NCBI GenBank assembly: GCA_009760855.2 | Contig: WPIO01000094.1 | Location: forward strand, 1,382,501 to 1,446,500 | Source of the DNA: Cristatella mucedo | Lineage: Eukaryota > Bryozoa > Phylactolaemata > Cristatellidae | Reading direction: 5' to 3' | DNA length: 64,000 nucleotides | Shown here: positions 45,922 through 57,089 of the stretch, piece after piece | Layout of the letters: the number at the start of each line of letters is the position of its first letter | Numbering within the stretch: the stretch's first letter is position 1 | The notes under the pieces: model-generated | What the model was told of the DNA's origin: nothing | The model's database searches: none | The model's input: only the letters and a program-made list of their open reading frames with translations | Made by a program: the position numbers and the translations under genes

Positions 45922-46960
45922 TTCGCGAGGTGGTTGCAGCAGCACGCGGGTTCAGTAAGCAGCGGCCGGCGGCAATGGCGGCGATGGGGTTCGAAAGGTT
46001 ACGCCCCAGAAGCATTCTAGAGCAGGGGGCGTGCCGACACCCTATTAAAGTCCAATTACCTGGAGCGGTATGAAAGTCTCACCGCTTTGAACGACGAAAG
46101 AACGGAAACAAGACGAAAGAAGCTGAAAGACGCTGGCTTTATTAATTCAGTCGGCGACTTTCGATAATTGCATCGTTGTGGACGCATAACTAGTGGATAA
46201 GGTAGCTAAAGAATGCGGTCAAACGATCGCGGAATTACGCGTAAACTAAGGCGTGCTGCAAGCGAAATTCAAACCCTTTGTGTGTAGCCTCGGGATTTTA
46301 TGCATATATGAAGGGAAAGTATTCCGTTCTACGAAGTTGCTACAAACGTGGTGCGCGGCTTCTGCGTCCGGTTTGATTAGGCCTCAAACACGACGCTCGC
46401 AGCGGTGCTAGTCTCGTTCGACGAACGATGAATACTGGTGACGCCTGCACCTTGAAGCGCGGTTATTGCAGATGCTAGACCAAATCACGCACGTACGACG
46501 ACAGTAGCAGAAAAAACGCAGCGACGACGAGAGCTCTTACCTTTATATTTAAGGTCTCTATCCATGATGTAGACGAGTCTATTTGACAGCAGCTGACGGT
46601 TAGAGGCGTCCAATAGCGGCCATGATGGTACACCGACGGCTTCTGCGGCCCATAGCTCAAATCAGCTCCGAAAACCAATGCCGGGTCTCAGATTCCATCA
46701 TCCAGGTGATCGCAGGCCTCACCGGCTTTTCATTCGACCGCAGTAATAAGCCATTGATTAATCACGAATAATAATTATAAGCCGTAATTCGGCTGGCTTA
46801 CCTGGAGCCGCCATTTCAAAGTGGGGCTGCTGCGGCTAGCTATATCAAATACGTTATCACAGATGCTGATGATTCGGGGGTCCTGAATCACACTAGCTCA
46901 GAACGTAGTATGCTATATTATTTGGAAAACTACCGAAGTCGTGAAACGAGAAGAGAGTTG
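45922..46960 (-). promoter_or_regulatory. Putative promoter/5' region of the transgelin-like gene
   Basis: This stretch upstream of exon 1 is free of the LINE/SINE repeats that crowd the flanks. The first 200 bp are CpG-rich. It holds a CArG-like element one base from consensus (46041-46050, CCTATTAAAG), an adjacent CCAAT in inverse orientation (46052-46056), and a GC-rich CACGCCC block. A MEF2-consensus match (TTATATTTAA) lies at 46543-46552. Vertebrate transgelin promoters use SRF/CArG boxes; the link here is inference. No TATA box was found. Confidence 0.35.
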
Positions 46961-46969
46961 ATAATAATA

Positions 46970-47070
46970 ATAATTATAATTATAATATTAGTACATTCGA
47001 TTAAGCGCCCCAGATAACTCAATCTCTTTCTAGGTGCTTTACAGCTGCTGCAAGGGAAGTATAGTTGAAT
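46970..47070 (-). mobile_element. LINE-A tail
   Basis: AATAATAATTATAATTATAAT, GATTAAGCGCCCCAGATAACTC and GGTGCTTTACAGCTGCTGC. Confidence 0.75.
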
Positions 47071-47074
47071 GGTT

Positions 47075-48330
47075 TCTGTTGGCGCTTAAGCAGTTAAATT
47101 GGTTTGAGCACTAGGCCTTGTCTCGTATCAGATCCGAGGAACCTTTGAAGTATGGAGAACCTTCAGGGCCTTGTGCTTGACCCCGTTTCTTTCACGGTTT
47201 ATACTCTCCTTATTACTGATGTAACTAGTAGACACAATTTAGGCTTTCACCTCTATGCAGATGACACTCAGTTGTAGCTTTGGTTTGATCACTCCCAGCC
47301 CTCTAGCACGTCAAATTCTCTCAACTCCTTTCGTGTTAATGACAGTCGCACGTGAATGACGGGCAACTTTCCTTAATTAAATGATGATACAACTAACTTA
47401 GTAGCTATGGGTGAACCGAGCGTGATTTTGAAACTGGAAAGACAAGCGCTCAGAATTGGCTCTGCCAGCTTATCTCCTGTCGAACCTGCACGAAATCTAG
47501 TCGTCCTGTTCCAAAGCGACCTTTCGATAGACTTCCGCATCAGCTCCACAGTCAAGTCTGCCAACTTTCAGTGACTACAGATAGCTAAAATTCGGGTTTG
47601 CTTAGACAGGGATACCACGTCTTAATTGATCAGTGCATTTGCGACATCCCGCCCGTCTTGACTTCTGTGACTCACTACTTCCTGGTCTACCGGCCTGTGC
47701 AGTCAGGTATGTATAGCTGGTGCAAAACTCTGTAGCTAATCTTGTTTTGTCTTGATTGTTGCAGTTGTGCCATCACAACACTTCTGGCCGACCCACAATG
47801 GCTACCAGTCAAGCAACGCATAAACTTTAAGGTTTTATCAATTACTTTCAGTACCTTTATTCTTTGGCTTCACTCTACCTATCAGATCTACTCTCCCACA
47901 AAGCTAAGCATTTACCACAAACTTTCGGAATGTAGCCGTTTACGTATACCTCGTGCGAATCTTGAATCCTTTTGAGACCGTGCCTTAAGTTGAATGTTCC
48001 CAAAGCCTGGAAATCCCTTCTGAGTTTCGCTACGACATCTCCTGACTTGACCGCATTTAAAATCCACTAAAACACAACTAATATTATCCCAGCATTTAGT
48101 GTGTCCCTGGGATTCAACCTTTATGTGCTTATGCTTGCTGACACTTTGCATGCTTCAACTAACCGTGCTTACATGCTAACTCTGTGTACCTCACTGCTAA
48201 CCATGTTGTTCTTGCTGCATGTATTGAGATGCTACCATTAACCATTTGACCATGCTTCCCTTGCAGCAAATGCAAAATGCCCAGAAAGAGATTGAGTTTT
48301 CCGGGGGTACTATATCAAACGTATTCATGT
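47075..48330 (+). mobile_element. LINE-A, long copy with YADD
   Basis: The codon run FTLYADD-like HLYADDTQ (YADD at 47254-47265) is preceded by a GSVLDPVSFTVYTLL-like stretch. It is followed by SLSSFKITLGSP decay, [21 protein letters not shown] and a 3' UTR. It is the longest LINE-A copy here at about 1.25 kb. Confidence 0.82.
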
Positions 48331-49200
48331 TCCAAAGTGACCTCTCGTTAGCCAACTACATCAGCTCCACAATCAAGTCTTCCTACTTTCAGCTACAAAG
48401 CATTGCTAAAATTCAGGCTTGTTTAAATAAAGATTACCACGTCTAAGTTGGTCCATGCATTTGTGACATCCCGTCTTGACTTCTGTAACTCACTGCTTGC
48501 TGGCCCTACAGGCATGTGCAATCAGGCGATTACAGGCGGTTCAAAACTCTGCAACTACGCTTGTCGGTCGTGAGTGTCCCAGTTACCACATCATACCACT
48601 TCTCGCCGACCTGCACTGGCTACCAGGCAGGCAACGGATTGACTTCAAGGTTTTGTAGCTCACTTTTAGGTCACTTCATTCTTTGGCTCCAGACTATCTG
48701 TCAGATCTACTCCCCCATCAGGCCAAGCATCGTACCACCTGCTTTTCGGAATCCAACAGCCTAGAAATACCTCGTACAAACCTCAAATCCTTTGGAGACC
48801 GTGCATTTAGTTCGTATGCTCCCAAAGCCTGGAACTCCCTTCCGACATGCGTTAGAACATCCCCTGACATGACCACATTTAAAAAGAACTTAAAAACACA
48901 CCTATTTAGGGCAGTATTTAGTGGGTCCCTGTGATTCGTCCTTGATGTGCTTATGTGTGCTGACACTGTGCATGCTGCCACTAACCACATTTGCGTGCAG
49001 ACACTGTGCCTGCTGCCACTAAACAACACTTGCGTGTTGACCCTGTGCATGCCACCCCTAACTATGTTATTCACATTGTTTATCAAGCATGATATTACTC
49101 ACAATTTAGTCACATTTCCCTTTGCAGCAAATTTAAAGTGCCTAGAAAGAGATTGAGTTTTCTGAGGGCACTTTATCAAGTGCATTAATAACAATATTAT
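48331..49200 (+). mobile_element. LINE-A copy directly following another
   Basis: FQSDLSLANYISSTIKSSYFQL, then [17 protein letters not shown] and [20 protein letters not shown], with an intact UTR. Tail AAAGTGCCTAGAAAGAG/GGGCACTTTATC. Confidence 0.87.
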
Positions 49201-49202
49201 TA

Positions 49203-49385
49203 TTATTAACCATATTTGCATGCTGATCCTGTGAATGCCCTCCCTAACCGTGGTATCCTTGTTGTCATTGAGCATGCTACCATTAACCTTTCGATCGTCC
49301 TTCCTTTGCATCAAATGTAAAGTGCTTAGAAAGAGATTGAGATCTCTGAGGGCGCCACAGCAAATGTATTATTAGTATTATTACT
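49203..49385 (+). mobile_element. LINE-A 3' UTR and tail
   Basis: AACCATATTTGCATGCTGATCC, GTAAAGTGCTTAGAAAGAG and (ATT)n; third tandem LINE-A segment in this cluster. Confidence 0.8.
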
Positions 49386-49492
49386 ATTATCATTATTAGT
49401 TGTGGCTCATCATAGCTGCTGTAAAACGCACGTTGCAGGCCGTGATTCTCAGATAGACTTCTCTAGTCTACGGATATGGATTTGCTACGTCA

Positions 49493-49625
49493 AGAATAAT
49501 AATAATTCAAAGATACCTGATACATCGCCTTAAGAGAACTCGATCTCTTTCTAGGCGCTTTACATTTGCTGCATATTGAAACGCCATTGAACGGTGAATA
49601 ATAGCATGCTTGACATGTCAAACAA
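49493..49625 (-). mobile_element. LINE-A tail
   Basis: AATAATAATAATTC, GATACATCGCCTTAAGAGAAC and GGCGCTTTACATTTGCTGC. Confidence 0.75.
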
Positions 49626-50000
49626 GGGCGCTCTTCATCGCAGCCGTGTTCAGCGCGTGCTGGCGCAACTATGAAAATACGTGCCGTACCTACAAGTCGC
49701 CACCCTATATTTAAAGAGGCACAGTGAAACGGTGGCGTGCCAAATCAGCCAGAGTATAGATAGTATTCATTGTTCACTGGACCTGAATTTAATGGCCGAG
49801 AACAGATTAGGCGACAATATTTGGTCAAGCAAGCTTAAAAACCGAAGCCATTTAGTAGGATTGTTAATTATGCCTCCGGATCCGGCCTTCGTATTTGAGC
49901 CGACTTTAAGCTCCAGGCTTTGGGCCGCACGAGAATATCCGTACGTTGTGGCTGTGGTTGAACGTCTGTAACTCTCAGCCGCTGCCAGCCCGACTACTCA

Positions 50001-50477
50001 ATGCTACAGATACTGACTTTTGCGGTATTCTTCATTGTTGGCGCGTTCTGCTGCTGTCGGCATGCCTACGTGACGTCGAACCGACTGGTGGCTAGCCGCG
50101 ATTCCTGGAGCTTCGCTGGTCGGAGGGCTTTACTGGGGCTTTGGCAGGGGATTCACTGGGGCTCTGGCGGAGGGCTTCACTGGGGCTCTGGCAGGGGATT
50201 CACTGGGGCTCTGGCAGGGGATTCACTGGGGCTCTGGCAGGGGATTCACTGGGGCTCTGGCAGGGGATTCACTGGGGCTCTGGCAGGGGATTCACTGGGG
50301 CTCTGGCGGAGGGCTTCACTGCATGCTGTGGCTGAGACTAGCACAGCTATGAGAGCTGCGAATTCAGCCTCGTTCGGTTCGGATGTGAAAGCCTCTGCAC
50401 ACAGCCCGTTTGAAATAAATACAACCGGTGACAAATTATTAATAACTCGCCTCTTATCCTGCGTTGTCATTTCTTAA
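50001..50477 (+). CDS. Hypothetical ORF over the 23-bp minisatellite
   Basis: The 158-codon frame starts MLQILTFAVFFIVGAFCCC, which looks like a signal peptide. It runs through the minisatellite as a 23-residue repeat that combines the three translations of the unit (GLWQGIHWGSGRGFTGALA...). It is open mainly because the repeat has no stops. No splice context or homologous domain was recognised. Could be a lineage-specific secreted repeat protein, but chance is at least as likely. Confidence 0.2.
   Translation: MLQILTFAVFFIVGAFCCCRHAYVTSNRLVASRDSWSFAGRRALLGLWQGIHWGSGGGLHWGSGRGFTGALAGDSLGLWQGIHWGSGRGFTGALAGDSLGLWRRASLHAVAETSTAMRAANSASFGSDVKASAHSPFEINTTGDKLLITRLLSCVVIS
50130..50325. repeat. 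23-bp minisatellite
   Basis: About eight units of GGGATTCACTGGGGCTCTGG plus CAG; the first and last units carry the variant GGAGGGCTTCACTG. Because 23 is not a multiple of three, all three plus-strand frames are visited and none has a stop. Confidence 0.92.
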
Positions 50478-50489
50478 TCGAATAAACTT

Positions 50490-51290
50490 AATGATAATAA
50501 AGCACTTGATAAAAAACCCTCAGAGAACTCCATCTCTTTCTAGGTGCTTTACATTTTCTGCAAAGGAAACACGATCGAATGGTTAGTGGCAGCATGCTCG
50601 ATTAACAATAAGGATAACATGGTTAGGGGTGACATGCACAGGGGCAGCATGCAAATGTGGTAGTGGCAGCATGCACAGTGTCAGCACGCATAAGTGCACA
50701 AAGGCCGAATCCCAGGGACCCAACTGGGACTAACTACTGTCATAAATAGGTGTGTTTTTAGTTTCCTTTTAAACGAGGTTAAAATCAAGGGTTGTCGCGA
50801 TATAATTTGTGAGTGAGTTCCAAGCTTTTGAAGCATTAGAACTAAAGGTACGGTCTCTAAAGGATTTGAGGTTTGTGCGAGGTATGGGTAAATGGTTAGA
50901 TTTCGAAAAGCTGGTGGTACGACGCTTAGCCAGGTGGAGCAGTAAATCTGATAGTTAGCCTGGCGCCAAAGAATGAAGGGACCTAAAAGTGAGCAATAAA
51001 ACCTTGAAGTCGATGCGTTGCATGACTGATAGCCATTGCTTGTCGGCGAGATGTGGTGTGATGTGGCAACTGCGACGCTCACGACAGCCAAGCCTAGGTG
51101 CAGAGTTTTGCACCGGCTGTAAACGCCTGAGTGCACAGGCCGGTTGGCCAGCAAGCACTGAGTTACAGGAGTCAAGACGGGATGTCACAAATGCACGATC
51201 CTTTAGAAATGCTGCTGCTTTGTCTGACTTGTTAGCGATATAGTGGATGTGCGGGATACGCTGGATAAAGCCGGATCTATTGACCTCCAT
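50490..51290 (-). mobile_element. LINE-A copy
   Basis: Tail GATAAAAAACCCTCAGAGAAC; the minus strand encodes AFVTSRLDSCNSVLAGQPAC, CHITPHLADKQWLSVMQRIDF and HSLAPG with frameshifts. Confidence 0.83.
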
Positions 51291-51914
51291 TGTCGGTTAG
51301 AACCTAGGCCTTCCCGGAGTAGCTGCCGAGACGTCGGCCAGATAAATTAGCTAGATTATTACTGATATTCACTATTCACGGCTTCTGAGTTGTAATTTCT
51401 GGGGCAGATCTTACGGCAATCAGAGGCCGGGTAGTACACACGACGACTCCGTACGATAGGCGATCGGTTGTGGTTCTGCATTTGGCATAGTCATTTGGGC
51501 TGACCTGACCTGACCTTGACCTGACCTCTAGGCCACTGAGCCGTAAATGAATGCCTGGGCCGCTGCTGGTCTCAGAGAACGCTTTGTCGCTGTCAAATAA
51601 ACTTCTCAGCATTTCGGATAAGGACTCGTGTTTAGGTATGCGAGGTCTTCATTGCTGCCGCACCTGGCTGCTGTCGGCATACCTGCGTGGGCATTGGGTG
51701 CCGCACCTGCAAGTTCCTAGCTGCGATGCGATGCGGGGAGCCTCGCCTCGCTTCTATGGAACTTTCGGGGAGCCTCGCCGGTATTCGTTGTGCGTCGACT
51801 GAGACTGACACTGAGCTACGACGAACTGCAGCGCCTGCGCCCTAGCTCCGTCCTGTCGCGGCAGCCGCACACGCCGCTCGCAACGCAGCTCTGTTCGCAA
51901 TAAATAAGCCACTC

Positions 51915-52110
51915 GCTGTCGGGAGCTCTATACTCGCTATCGGGAGCTCTATATTCGCTATCGAAAGCTTTATATTTGCCGACAGGAGCTCTGTATTCGC
52001 TATCGGGAGCTCTATATTCGCTATCGAGAGCTTTTGTATTTTCCGACAGGAGCTCTATATTCGCTATCGGGAGCTCTATACTCGCTATCGGGAGCTCTAT
52101 ACTTGACGGC
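51915..52110. repeat. 21-bp minisatellite with higher-order pattern
   Basis: About nine units of GGAGCTCTATATTCGCTATC (plus one base), each with a GAGCTC core. A variant unit ending TTTGCCGAC or TTTCCGAC recurs every third or fourth unit, giving an A-A-B higher-order repeat. Confidence 0.9.
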
Positions 52111-52309
52111 GAGCTTGACATTTCTGCTTGTACTGAGACATGGCTCAAGTCTACGAAGTGCTCGGATATCAATGCAGCTCTTATTGTCAAGCTCGGAGAT
52201 CACGAATGCTCGGGGTCGGACAAGCCGTTGCTGCCCGAACCTCTTCGAATTTCAAAATTTTATCAGCTCCAACTAAATGGTCTTCAGGACATCTAGTGGT
52301 CCGTCAAAC

Positions 52310-52395
52310 TAGCGAACTCTCCTGCATAACACCCACACGGTCTTTGTGGCTTTGTGGAGTTACAGACGGAGATACATTACATTACATTACCCTGC
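52310..52395 (+). mobile_element. LINE-B extreme 3' end with (ATTAC)n tail
   Basis: GAACTCTCCTGCATAACACCC, GTCTTTGTGGCTTTGTGGAG and GAGATACATTACATTACATT. This shows the 3' terminus and simple tail of the family. Confidence 0.75.
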
Positions 52396-52926
52396 CTATG
52401 CTAGCAGTAATCTATTGCCCATCAGGTAGCGATCCTGGATTAATCTTTGGCGCTTCTGAATAATCTCTGCGTTTGCACTAGAAATGGCTTTTACTCTACT
52501 AGATGAATTCAGCATGTATTTTCATAGCCCGAGCCGTTCGCTATTTCCAAATCCCCTGTACTTTGTCTACCCCCTCGACTTTCATTTTGAAGGTGCGTCA
52601 CAGTTCAATGATAACACCTTAAAGAAAAAATTCTTTCAGGGGATTGCATCCTATTTATCCACATGAAAATGGCTCTATCCCACGACCTCGGTCAGCCAAT
52701 ACCTCCACATTGACCTTGTTTTGATGCTAGAACTTAACTGCTGAGCTAAACCCGCACGGTCTTGATATCGATACTGTCAGCTGCCTCTGGTGTGTGCCCT
52801 CCGAACATCTAACTGACCGTCATTCAGATCTTGCCGCCTTAATGAAGCATAAAATACGCCGCTAGCTGGTGTCTAAGGTCAGTTTCTATCGCTGACAAAT
52901 CGACAGATGTGTCCCCGCCCAGATGC

Positions 52927-53008
<82 letters not shown>

Positions 53009-53640
53009 TATCTTCTTAGGTAGAACTGATTAGGGATTCCGTTGTCTCTCTTGGCACGCCACTGGACCTGCAATGCCACATCAGCGCCTCACTTTTACTC
53101 TTCCTCCTCATCTCTCTACTGCCTCAGTTAAACCCTGTGTACAATTTGTACTCGGGAAAAGAAGGGTATTTATGTACTTGTCACATGCCTTTACAGCAGC
53201 TATACTTATAACAGTGGTAGAATTGCTGCCGTCCGTCCTGACAAATATTGCAAACACATAGAAGAAATACTCAGAATCTTTGCCTGATTGCTTGTAATGA
53301 TGCTGCTCTTCTGAAAGCAGCTATTGTCAGGTCACTCACTAAGCTGATCCTAGGTCCCGAGAACCTTAGTAACTTTTGGCAGACTCCATTCTGCCATTCT
53401 TATCCGAACTATTTGGACGAGTGGCGGAGCAATATCTGTTGAATTACAACTGCTCGAGGTGAATTCATTTGATGACTTTCTCTTTGTTGCGTGAGACGAA
53501 GTCTGTTGGCTACCGAATGCGTACCGAAAGCCGCTTAGGCTGTGAGTGCGCTATACAAAACTCTCCTGCGTAACACCCACATGGTCTTTATCACTTTGTG
53601 GAGTTACTGACGGAGATACATGACCGAGGTCTCAGGGAGG
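52396..53640 (+). mobile_element. LINE-B copy with endonuclease and RT scraps
   Basis: Starts LAVIYCPSGSDPGLIFG, an endonuclease motif. Later frames at about 53330-53440 give LGPENLSNF and a shifted PISNLPFL-like stretch of the RT N-terminus. The 3' UTR follows at 53465-53640. Most of RT is deleted, and an AT microsatellite (52927-53012) sits in the middle. Confidence 0.55.
52927..53012. repeat. (AT)n microsatellite
   Basis: About 85 bp of nearly pure AT dinucleotide with a few TATT interruptions, inside LINE-B remnants. Confidence 0.97.
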
Positions 53641-53829
53641 GAGGGAGGTACTCGATCTCCGTATGTCGCATGTGTGTCTCTTACGCTATATGCAAATAAT
53701 TATTTCTTATACTTTCTCTTACGCTATTGAAAGTTCCTATCGGGATTGAAAGCTAATCGTTAGACAGGGAGTGCTCTGCATTCGGTTTACTCTGCCCCCC
53801 CCCCCGCCCCCGTGACGTTTTGAACGATC

Positions 53830-54010
53830 CCGATCAGGGTAGGATCTATAGGCTGGTACTCTTGGATTTATCACCAGCATGTGACACTATTGACCCCAAC
53901 AGGACTTTTTGGAGTGCCTCTCGACATGATTAGGTATCACTGACATAGAAACAAACTAGGTCTAATCCTACCTCACCCGAAGGGTTCAGGAGTGCAGATG
54001 CAAATGGTTT
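53830..54010 (+). mobile_element. LINE RT fragment
   Basis: Translation LVLLDLSPACDTIDPNRTFW matches the RT motif ALLDLSAAFDTIDH. Preceded by a poly-C run (53796-53815). Confidence 0.6.
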
Positions 54011-54039
54011 CCGTTCATCGGAGAGCTCTTAAAGTGTGG

Positions 54040-54190
54040 GGTTGTATCGCCGTCTGTGACTCCACAAAGCCACAATTGTAGTGCACTCACTGCCTAAGCG
54101 GCTTTCGGTACGCATTTGGTAGCTAACAGATTTTATCTCGCGCAAAAAAGAGAAACTGGGAAGCATAGCAGAGTCAGGAGAGCATAGTTA
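54040..54190 (-). mobile_element. LINE-B 3' UTR fragment
   Basis: TGACTCCACAAAGCCACAAT, GCCTAAGCGGCTTTCGGTACG, and GAGAAACTGGGAAGCATAGC in reverse. Confidence 0.72.
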
Positions 54191-55382
54191 GATTTGCCTC
54201 TTCTTCTTTTCGCTTCTCTGTATTTACGACCACAATATATGTGGGTATATATGCTTAATCTCTCAAAGCCAGATGTCTTCAAAGGACAATAATGTTAACC
54301 TTCTGCTTAGGTCAATATCAGCTACATAATACTTTCTCAATGCAGCTCCAATATTGATTAGGTTTCAGATTGAACTCACCTGGATTTTAGATAATCTCTA
54401 CCTTGAAATCCGATCCGATAACTGTTTCCGTGAAATCTGACTCATTTCGTGGCCTATGGTGCATGAAATGCTACAATAGATAGCTACACTTTTATTGGGT
54501 TACATTTTCTTATCGATTTTCCTTCTCCGGGTATAACCTGAATGAAATGAAGTCTTATGACAGATGAAGCTCCGCTGAAAGGTACCTCAGTGACATAGAA
54601 GTTCAGCGAGGGTGAGACTGCGTGAGATGAAATTAGGGAGCCGTGCGTGCCTGAGACGAAAGTAGGTAACGTAATCAGCTTGATTTGGGATACAAGAGCA
54701 AATATGCCATTGATGCATACATTTTGTAAAACTTTCTACCGCAAAAGCCACAGGCTTGGAAGAATGGGCAACAACGCCTTTTGGCTTGTCTTTGCACCTT
54801 GGGAAAAGTTTAGTGCTGAGTTAATTGGTTAACTTTTATTTAACGTATTTGGTATTTTTTAATTATTATTGCAGCGGAACTTGTTGTGCTGAATTCAATT
54901 CTCGATTTAAGCATCTTATACAACTAAACTGCCAAGCTTTGAACTATTTGATGTATAATAACTCTTTTGCTAAACCAGATTTTCATGCAATATGCATCGC
55001 TTTGCATAAATGGGGTCTCGTGATATCTTACAAGAACACCATTACAGTATTAGTCTGGTCGGAATTGAATTGGAAAGTGGACGCCAGGTAGCAGAAGAGA
55101 TGTTCGACTTATTGGAAGACGAAAAGCAAAAGGTGACCGTAGTTATACTGTCGAAGAATCAACAAGTTTGATGAAATAGAACCACAAATACTCGATATCT
55201 CTTAAGCAGTATTATTTCCAGTAGTAATAATCAGACTGATTCTTGGAAAGACACATTTCCCTCAAGAGTAAAATTTCTCGCTCACTTCTGCTAATGATGT
55301 GCAAACCTTGCAATAACAGCTTAGAAAAACCTAGAAAAGAAATTAGAAAATAGTCACCTAGGTATTTCAATTAATGGCAACA
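54191..55382. other. No feature recognised
   Basis: AT-rich unique-looking sequence with only short open frames and no repeat-family match. Confidence 0.45.
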
Positions 55383-55510
55383 CACCCACACGCACACCCG
55401 TGCCCTCGCCTGCACACGCGTGCACACGCGCACACGCACACACACACATATTTATACATATATACATATATATATATACCAATATATTTATATATACATA
55501 TTTGTATATC
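55383..55510. repeat. (CA)n/(TA)n low-complexity tract
   Basis: ACACCCACACGC-type CA repeat passes into ATATACATATATAT. Immediately upstream of a LINE-A copy. Confidence 0.92.
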
Positions 55511-55544
55511 AATACTATACAACATTTAGTGAGGTCGTAATAGG

Positions 55545-56675
55545 CTTGGGCGTCAGTACAATCTGGTCTTTCACTTCTATACGGGACGACACTAAGCTAT
55601 ACCTTTGTTTTGATCCCTCCCAGCCTTGAGCACTTCAAATTCTCTCAACTCCCTTGCAGCATGTATTGATGACATCCGCATAAAAATAGCAGAACATTTT
55701 CTTAAATTAAATTATGATAAAATGAACTCACTAGTTATGGGAAAACCAAATGTGATTCAGAAATTGGAAAGGCTAACACTCAAAGTCGGCTCCACCAGCA
55801 TATCTCCCGTTCAATCTGAATGAAATGCATGTATCATGTTCCAAAGTGACCATTTGTTAGACGACCACATCAGCTCCACAATCAAGTCTACCTACTTGCA
55901 GCTACATTACATTGCTGAAATTCGGGCTTATTAAGATAGCGATGCAACATCGAAGTTGGTCTATACATTTTTGACATCCCGTCTTGACTTCGGTATCTCA
56001 CTTTTTGCAGTTATACCCGAGTTTCCAATTAGGTACTTGCAGCTGCTGCAAAAATCTGCAGCTAGGCTTGTCTGTCATGAGGGTCAAAGTTGCGACGTCA
56101 CACCACTTCTCGTCGACCTGCAATGGCTACCAGTCAAGCAAAACATCGACTCCAAGGTTTTGACGCTCACTTTTAGGTCCCTTCATTCTTTGGCTCCAGC
56201 CTACCTATCGAATCTATTCCCCCACTAGCCGTAGCATCGCACCACAAGATTTTTGGAATCTATCTGTTTACTTATCCTTCGTGCAAACCTCAAATCTTTT
56301 GGAGACCGTGCCTGTAGTTCGTATGCTCCCAAAGCCTGGAACTCCCTCCTGACTTGCATCAGAACAACCCCAGACCTGACCACATTAAAAAGGAACTTAA
56401 AAACACACCTTTTTTTTAGGACAGCATTTAGTGGGTCCCTGTGATTCGTCCTTAATGTGGTTATGAGTGCTGACACTGTTGCATGCTGCCATTAACCACA
56501 TTTGCATGCTGAGCCTGTGCATGTCACCCCTAACTATGTTATTGATGTTGTTTATCAAGCATGATATTTACACTCACCATTTGATCGTTTTCTTTTGCAG
56601 CAAATGTAAGCATCCAGAAAGAGATTGAGTTTTCTGAGGATACTTTATCAAGTGTGTTATTATTGCTATTATTTC
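55545..56675 (+). mobile_element. LINE-A, long copy
   Basis: Begins at the decayed YADD region, then [74 protein letters not shown], and a UTR with tail GTAAGCATCCAGAAAGAG/GGATACTTTATC. Confidence 0.85.
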
Positions 56676-56888
56676 TTCAAGGTTTGCTGCTAGCTCCGGG
56701 CGAATAACTCAAGGTCATTGGTCAAGTTCATTAGTCAAGGATACCTCGTATTAGCATTTAAGCGTATGGAAAAAATCATATCGTTCTGACAGAATAATTT
56801 TCTAGAAAGAGTGTGGGTTTTACATTGACTGCGGTGTTCAAGCTGTTTTAATAAGTGACGGCCAAACAATTCCAGCTGTTTGATAGGA

Positions 56889-57088
56889 ATGGAGCAATTT
56901 TCTAATCGGCTCAGACAGACGCACATGTAGAGCATCCACCAGCAAGTCCGTGATAATGAGACAAAGTTCGCCGAAAACGGTCTAATGGAAGTAACAAATA
57001 TCCTCGCACGTCCTGCTCTCACGAGACAACTCATTTGCATTGACGAAGCCGTTGACAAAGCCCAGCGTAAGAAACGGAAAAAGTAACT
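56889..57088 (+). pseudogene. Possible coding remnant (C-terminal piece of an unidentified protein)
   Basis: One forward frame reads GMEQFSNRLRQTHM, an in-frame TAG, SIHQQVRDNETKFAENGLM, EVTNILARPALTRQL, ICIDEAVDKAQRKKRKK, stop. The amino-acid mix and the basic C-terminus look like real protein, and the upstream sequence is frameshifted. I do not recognise the protein. It could be a processed pseudogene or coincidence. Confidence 0.35.
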
Positions 57089-57089
57089 A

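Noticed and set aside
50130-52110. CRISPR-like array
   Set aside because: Units are contiguous tandem repeats without spacers, in a eukaryotic context.
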